Of a stretch of DNA of 64,000 bases, positions 59,333 to 64,000 are shown in pieces. The notes beneath the pieces are model-generated. The model was not told the origin of the DNA and did not search any database. It saw only the letters and a program-made list of their open reading frames with translations. Within the stretch, counting starts at the first letter, position 1. The number at the start of each line of letters is the position of its first letter. A program made the position numbers and the translations under genes. This DNA comes from Luteimonas suaedae (GTDB lineage Bacteria > Pseudomonadota > Gammaproteobacteria > Xanthomonadales > Xanthomonadaceae), in the NCBI RefSeq assembly GCF_008312895.1, contig NZ_VSSP01000009.1, forward strand, positions 62,001-126,000. The letters run 5' to 3'.

Positions 59333-59408
59333 GTAGGAGCGCGCCATGCGCGCGATGCCGCGGGCAACTCGCCGCACGCGAATTCGATGACCGGCGTGCT
59401 TGCCGGCG
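59333..59408. repeat. GTAGGAGCGCGCC repeat, left-half copy
   Basis: GTAGGAGCGCGCCATGCGCG and a degenerate core (ACCGGCGTGCTTGCCGGCGC) are present. The right arm is missing and the repeat runs into the Ton operon terminator. Confidence 0.7.
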
Positions 59409-59437
59409 CAAAAAAAAACGCCGCCCGGAGGCGGCGT
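59409..59437 (-). terminator. Intrinsic terminator of the tonB-exbB-exbD-exbD operon
   Basis: On the minus strand GCCGCCTCCGGGCGGCGT is followed by nine T residues: a GC-rich stem with a TCCG loop and a perfect U-run, 60 bp past the last exbD stop. Confidence 0.9.
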
Positions 59438-59498
59438 CGAAAGTTCGGTAAGCGTCCGACCGGCGCGCTGCAGGCGACGCCGGCCGGGTACAACGTGT

Positions 59499-59912
59499 CT
59501 ACTTCTTGACGAAGCCGATCTTGAGCATCTGCGCGTTCTTGGCCTGCGCCAGCACCTTGGCCAGGACGCCGTAATCGGAATCCTCGCTGGCATCGATCTC
59601 CAAGGTCGGCTGGTTGGTCGGATCGCGCTGGACCTCGGCCTCCATCATGTTGCGCAGCGCCGTCACGGGCGTCGGGCTGTCGTTCCAGAACACCTGGCCT
59701 GCCGGATCGATACGCAGCCGGATCGGCTCCGGCGGATCGACCGGGTTCTCCGGCGGGGTGATCGACCTTTGCGGCAGATCGATATCGATTGGATACGACA
59801 GCTGCGGCGCCGTCACCATGAAGATGATCAGCAGCACCAACATCACGTCCGCGAGCGGAATGATGTTGATGTCGGCCATCGGGCCTTCGCCGGCATCGGA
59901 ACTGAATGCCAT
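59499..59912 (-). CDS. exbD: ExbD/TolR family biopolymer transport protein (second copy)
   Basis: The 137-residue protein has the ExbD plan: short cytoplasmic N-terminus ([13 protein letters not shown]), one membrane helix with the proton-path Asp in [12 protein letters not shown], and a periplasmic domain ending IGFVKK. It lies 12 bp after the first exbD. Xanthomonads typically have two adjacent exbD genes with distinct roles. It is the last gene before the terminator. Confidence 0.93.
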   Translation of the reverse strand: MAFSSDAGEGPMADINIIPLADVMLVLLIIFMVTAPQLSYPIDIDLPQRSITPPENPVDPPEPIRLRIDPAGQVFWNDSPTPVTALRNMMEAEVQRDPTNQPTLEIDASEDSDYGVLAKVLAQAKNAQMLKIGFVKK

Positions 59913-59924
59913 CGTGGGTCTCCG

Positions 59925-60347
<423 letters not shown>

Positions 60348-60374
60348 ATCCGGCCTCCGTCAGTCGCGCCCGAA

Positions 60375-61130
60375 TCAGCGCTGGCTCGGCACTTCGCCGA
60401 CGCGCGAACCGGTGGCGAAGAAGTCGTGCAGGTCATGCGCGAAGGTATCGAGCTTGTTGTTGGTGATCCGGTTGGTGCGGGTGAAGAAGTTGTAACCCAG
60501 CACCGCCGGAATCGCCACGCCCAGACCGATCGCGGTCATGATCAGCGCCTCGCCGACCGGACCGGCGACCGCGCCGATGTCGGCCTGGCCGCTGGCGCCG
60601 ATGCGGATCAGGGCGCGATAGATGCCCCACACCGTACCGAGCAGACCGACGAACGGGGCGGTCGAACCGACCGTCGCCAGTACCGTCAGGCCGCTCTCGA
60701 GCCGCAGCGATTCGCGGGTCACGGCCTGACGCAGGGCGCGATCGACGAACTCGGAGCGGTTCAGCGACTCGACCAGGCGCGAGCCTTCATGACGCTGATG
60801 GTGGGCGGCCGCCTGGGCGGCGTCGAGGGCAACCTTGGAGAACGGCTCGCTCCGGGGCTGCTCTTCCATGTAGCGGATCGCATCCTGCGCGTTCGGGGTT
60901 TCCCAGAACGTGCTGATCACGCGATCGGAGCTGGAACGCAGGCGCGCGTTCTTGATGAAGTTGAAGATGATCCAGTAGATCGACATGGCCGACATGACCA
61001 AGAGAGTGCACAGCACTACCCAGCCGACGATGTCGAGGTGCTGAATCATGTCCGCGAAGCCCATCTGCTGCAGCGCTGCGGCGCTGTCGGCGGCTCCGGT
61101 GACAGGGGCGTTGGTGGTTTCCTGCAGCAT
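60375..61130 (-). CDS. exbB: ExbB/TolQ/MotA family proton channel protein
   Basis: The 251-residue protein has three membrane helices (about 35-55, 150-170 and 190-210) and the family signature TVLATVGSTAPFVGLLGTVW and GPVGEALIMTAIGLGVAIPA. It builds the pentameric channel that energises TonB. AAGGTAAG precedes ATG 61130. It lies 104 bp after the tonB gene and 27 bp before exbD. Confidence 0.95.
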   Translation of the reverse strand: MLQETTNAPVTGAADSAAALQQMGFADMIQHLDIVGWVVLCTLLVMSAMSIYWIIFNFIKNARLRSSSDRVISTFWETPNAQDAIRYMEEQPRSEPFSKVALDAAQAAAHHQRHEGSRLVESLNRSEFVDRALRQAVTRESLRLESGLTVLATVGSTAPFVGLLGTVWGIYRALIRIGASGQADIGAVAGPVGEALIMTAIGLGVAIPAVLGYNFFTRTNRITNNKLDTFAHDLHDFFATGSRVGEVPSQR

Positions 61131-61234
61131 GACGCTTACCTTTGAGTGTTGAAGTTTGGAGTTATGGGATGGATCGATGGAGCGGAACAGGTGTTACGGA
61201 CGCAACATCTATCTGGTAATCGGACCCGGCACGA

Positions 61235-61900
<666 letters not shown>

Positions 61901-62057
61901 GCGGGGGAACTCAAGTCTGTCCGGACGCCGGAGCGCCCCGGTCTAGTTGTTCGGATACCCGCTGCCGCGATTTCGACGACGGGAATTCCCAAGTCTATAC
62001 CAACTCTGGCACCGGTGACCAATCGCCCGGAAACGGTTTCGGTCAGTCGGCGCCGGC

Positions 62058-63245
62058 TCATCGTGCCAGCAACTGTTGCGCTTCCTCGGGCCGCTTCAGG
62101 CCCTTGTCGAGCGCTTGCTGGGCAGCCTGCTTGGCTTCCGCGTCACGGCCTTCCCCGGCGAGGATCTTGGCGAGGTTCAGGTACGACTCGCCGTTGTCGC
62201 TGAGCGGCGCCGCCTTCTGGTAGGCCTCGATCGCCGGCTCGGTCTGGTCGGAGAAGTAGTACGCCTGCGCCAGCGCCACGTAGGTCTGGTGGTCTTCCTT
62301 CAGTACGCCCTTCTGCAGGCCTTCCTCGATCACCTCGATCGCCTTCTGCTCGCCGCCTTCGCTGTTGATGTGCAGCGCGACCAGGTTGCGGTACTCGCGG
62401 TCCTCGGTCAGCTGACCCTCGGCGCGCAGCTTTTCCATCACCTCGATCGCCTTGTCGTCGCGCTCGGCCTGCATGTACATGCTCGCCAGATTGAGTTGCG
62501 AGCGCTTGTCGCCCGGCGACTGGCTTGCGATCTGCTCGGCAAGCGCGGTCGCCTCGGCGGCCTGTCCGGTCTCGGCGTAGGCGGCCATCAGCGCCTGGGT
62601 CCAGGCGGCGTTCGGCGTCTCCGAAGCCGCGATCGCCTGCTTGAGCGCCGGCACCGCCTCCCCGTAGCGCTCGGCCTGGTACAGCAGCTGACCTTTCAGC
62701 GCCAGGTCTTCGGGCTTGTCGCTCTGCGTCTCGGTGAGATAGCGGTCCAGCGTCGCCAGGCTCTCGTCGGTCTGCTCGTCCTGCGCCTGCAGCTGCGCGA
62801 GCATCATCATCGACTGATAGTGGCCGTTGTTGTCGAGCGCATCGAGCTCGATGGTCTGCTGCAGGTAGGCCTTGGCCGCCGCGGTGTCGTCCTCGCTGTA
62901 GGCGGCGTTGGCCGCCAGCTGGGCGGCATAGGCCTTGTCGTAGTCGTTGGCGCGGTCCTCGGCGAGGATCTCGTCGGCGAGTTCGCGCACCTGCGCGTAC
63001 TGCTCCTTTTCGAAGGCGGTGCCGAGCTTGTTCAACTTCGATCCCATCCGCGACGAGGCGCTCTCGCCGGGCGCTTCGCGCGTGGCCTGCGGATAGAGTT
63101 CCTCGGCTTTCGGCGCGCGATCGCGGCGCGACTGGCATTGCTCGACCGGAACGTTCGCCGGCGATTGCGCGGCGGCGGCATCGACACCGAGCGTGGCGGC
63201 GACCGCCAGCGCGAGCAGGGCGGGCGCATGGATCATCGATTTCAT
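62058..63245 (-). CDS. Exported tetratricopeptide repeat protein
   Basis: The 395-residue protein has a signal peptide (MKSMIHAPALLALAVAATLG...AAA) and about eight TPR-like helical pairs (residues about 75-390; AAWTQALMAAYAETGQAAEA, TYVALAQAYYFSDQTEPAIE, ESYLNLAKILAGEGRDAEAK). It probably scaffolds protein complexes in the periplasm. Placement near the Ton operon is common in Xanthomonads. GAAGGTGA precedes ATG 63245. Confidence 0.9.
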   Translation of the reverse strand: MKSMIHAPALLALAVAATLGVDAAAAQSPANVPVEQCQSRRDRAPKAEELYPQATREAPGESASSRMGSKLNKLGTAFEKEQYAQVRELADEILAEDRANDYDKAYAAQLAANAAYSEDDTAAAKAYLQQTIELDALDNNGHYQSMMMLAQLQAQDEQTDESLATLDRYLTETQSDKPEDLALKGQLLYQAERYGEAVPALKQAIAASETPNAAWTQALMAAYAETGQAAEATALAEQIASQSPGDKRSQLNLASMYMQAERDDKAIEVMEKLRAEGQLTEDREYRNLVALHINSEGGEQKAIEVIEEGLQKGVLKEDHQTYVALAQAYYFSDQTEPAIEAYQKAAPLSDNGESYLNLAKILAGEGRDAEAKQAAQQALDKGLKRPEEAQQLLAR

Positions 63246-63366
63246 TGCATCACCTTCTCTTGTTGCCTGGGAACGCCGGTTGGATCGGCCGGTCGGATCG
63301 GCCGGTTGGAAAATCGTCGGGCGTCCTTCCCCGAAAGCGCGATGATGCCGGCGCCGCGCCCGCGGC

Positions 63367-64000
63367 TCAACCGCATTTGGGAACGCGTCCGCCCGCACGC
63401 GCCTGTTCGTACGTGGGCACGAGGCGCGCCGCGCGCGACTGGAGCTCGCCGATGCGGCTTTGCGGATCCGGGTGGGTCGACAGCCACTGCGGCGGGCGGC
63501 TGCCGCCCGCGGCGATCATGTTCTGCCACAGGTTCACGGCCGCGCGCGGATCGAAGCCGGCGCTCGCCATCAACTGCTGTCCGACCACGTCGGCCTCGCT
63601 CTCCTGCGCGCGCGAGCCGGGCAGCAGGAAGCCCGCCTGCGCGGCGATACCGCCGCCCTGCACCGCGGCATTGCCGACGCCCTCGCCGTAGCGCGAGCCG
63701 AGCAGCGAGCCGACCACCTGCAGCGCGCCGGAGGCGCCGGCCTGGCGGGTGATGCGTTCGTCGTGATGGCGCGAGGTCACGTGGCCGATCTCGTGCGCGA
63801 TCACCGCCGCCAGCTGGTCCTGGTTGCGGGCCACGCTGAAGATGCCGGTGTTCACGCCGACCTTACCGCCCGGCAGCGCGAATGCGTTGGCGCTGTTGTC
63901 GACGAAGACCGCCGACTCCCAGCCGATCCGCTGCGCATCGGGCGGCAGCTGGCGCACGATCGCATTGACCACGCAGCTCACGTAGGCGGTCTGGCGGCTG
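63367..64000 (-). CDS. M48 family metallopeptidase, 5' end beyond window edge
   Basis: At least 210 residues are visible. The zinc motif HEIGH (in AAVIAHEIGHVTSRHHDER) and the downstream ESEAD Glu are intact, followed by THPDPQSRIGEL typical of LoiP/YcaL-like periplasmic M48 enzymes. These take part in outer-membrane protein quality control. The reading frame continues past the right edge (RQTAYVSCVVNAIVRQLP), so the N-terminus and any lipoprotein signal are not seen. It lies 121 bp downstream of no gene in this window on its own strand; the TPR gene follows it. Confidence 0.92.
   Translation of the reverse strand, partial: SRQTAYVSCVVNAIVRQLPPDAQRIGWESAVFVDNSANAFALPGGKVGVNTGIFSVARNQDQLAAVIAHEIGHVTSRHHDERITRQAGASGALQVVGSLLGSRYGEGVGNAAVQGGGIAAQAGFLLPGSRAQESEADVVGQQLMASAGFDPRAAVNLWQNMIAAGGSRPPQWLSTHPDPQSRIGELQSRAARLVPTYEQARAGGRVPKCG

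Overview
The window is chromosomal DNA of a very GC-rich gammaproteobacterium, most probably a member of the Lysobacteraceae/Xanthomonadaceae. Pointers are two large TonB-dependent receptors, a tonB-exbB-exbD-exbD cluster with two exbD genes, phhA beside an Lrp/AsnC regulator, a PA0069-type radical SAM protein, many secreted peptidases, and dispersed intergenic palindromes built on GTAGGAGCGCGCC, GGGGCTGAAGCCCC and GTCATCCCGGCGAAGGCCGG. No rRNA, tRNA, CRISPR array, prophage or complete insertion sequence was seen. Both edges cut a gene: an S9 peptidase on the left and an M48 peptidase on the right.

1-6.5 kb: an apparent peptide-scavenging unit (TonB receptor, amidase, tiny linker ORF, S9 peptidase) divergent from an Lrp/AsnC regulator. 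6.5-9.1 kb: a MITE-like element, a fragment of an aldo/keto reductase 3' end, an exact 154-bp tandem duplication, a lipoprotein and the intact reductase. 9.3-16.1 kb: LysR regulator, EamA exporter, a membrane-anchored NHL/LytM protein, rlmI, a repeat cluster and a rhomboid protease. 16.3-25.8 kb: epimerase, methyltransferase, osmoprotectant ABC transporter, serine hydrolase, EEP-fold protein, M28 peptidase and patatin lipoprotein. 26-34 kb: a 48-residue peptide divergent from a LysR regulator, DUF6506 protein, Asp/Glu racemase, membrane proteins, and a Rieske/FAD oxidoreductase coupled to a His-rich membrane protein. 34.5-38.4 kb: Lrp/AsnC regulator, phhA and a second TonB receptor. 38.5-48.7 kb: WYL regulator, NIPSNAP protein, carotenoid oxygenase with a DUF2141 protein, two two-component pairs, a 2OG-Fe(II) oxygenase and a radical SAM protein.

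48.9-56.3 kb is the most notable region: a six-gene operon in the order fapA-B-C-D-E-F of the Pseudomonas functional amyloid system. It encodes an exported A-like protein, two repeat-bearing fibril subunits, a C39-type peptidase, an E-like protein and a coiled-coil/beta-barrel export channel. It faces, tail to tail, a sigma-54 enhancer-binding regulator with a degenerate receiver-like N-terminus. A GG-N10-GC sigma-54 promoter lies just upstream of the first fap gene, so regulator and operon probably form one biofilm/amyloid module.

56.5-64 kb: cardiolipin synthase, a small membrane protein, pdxJ, the Ton energy-transduction operon ended by a clear intrinsic terminator, a TPR protein and the M48 peptidase. 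The Ton operon would power the two receptors elsewhere in the window.
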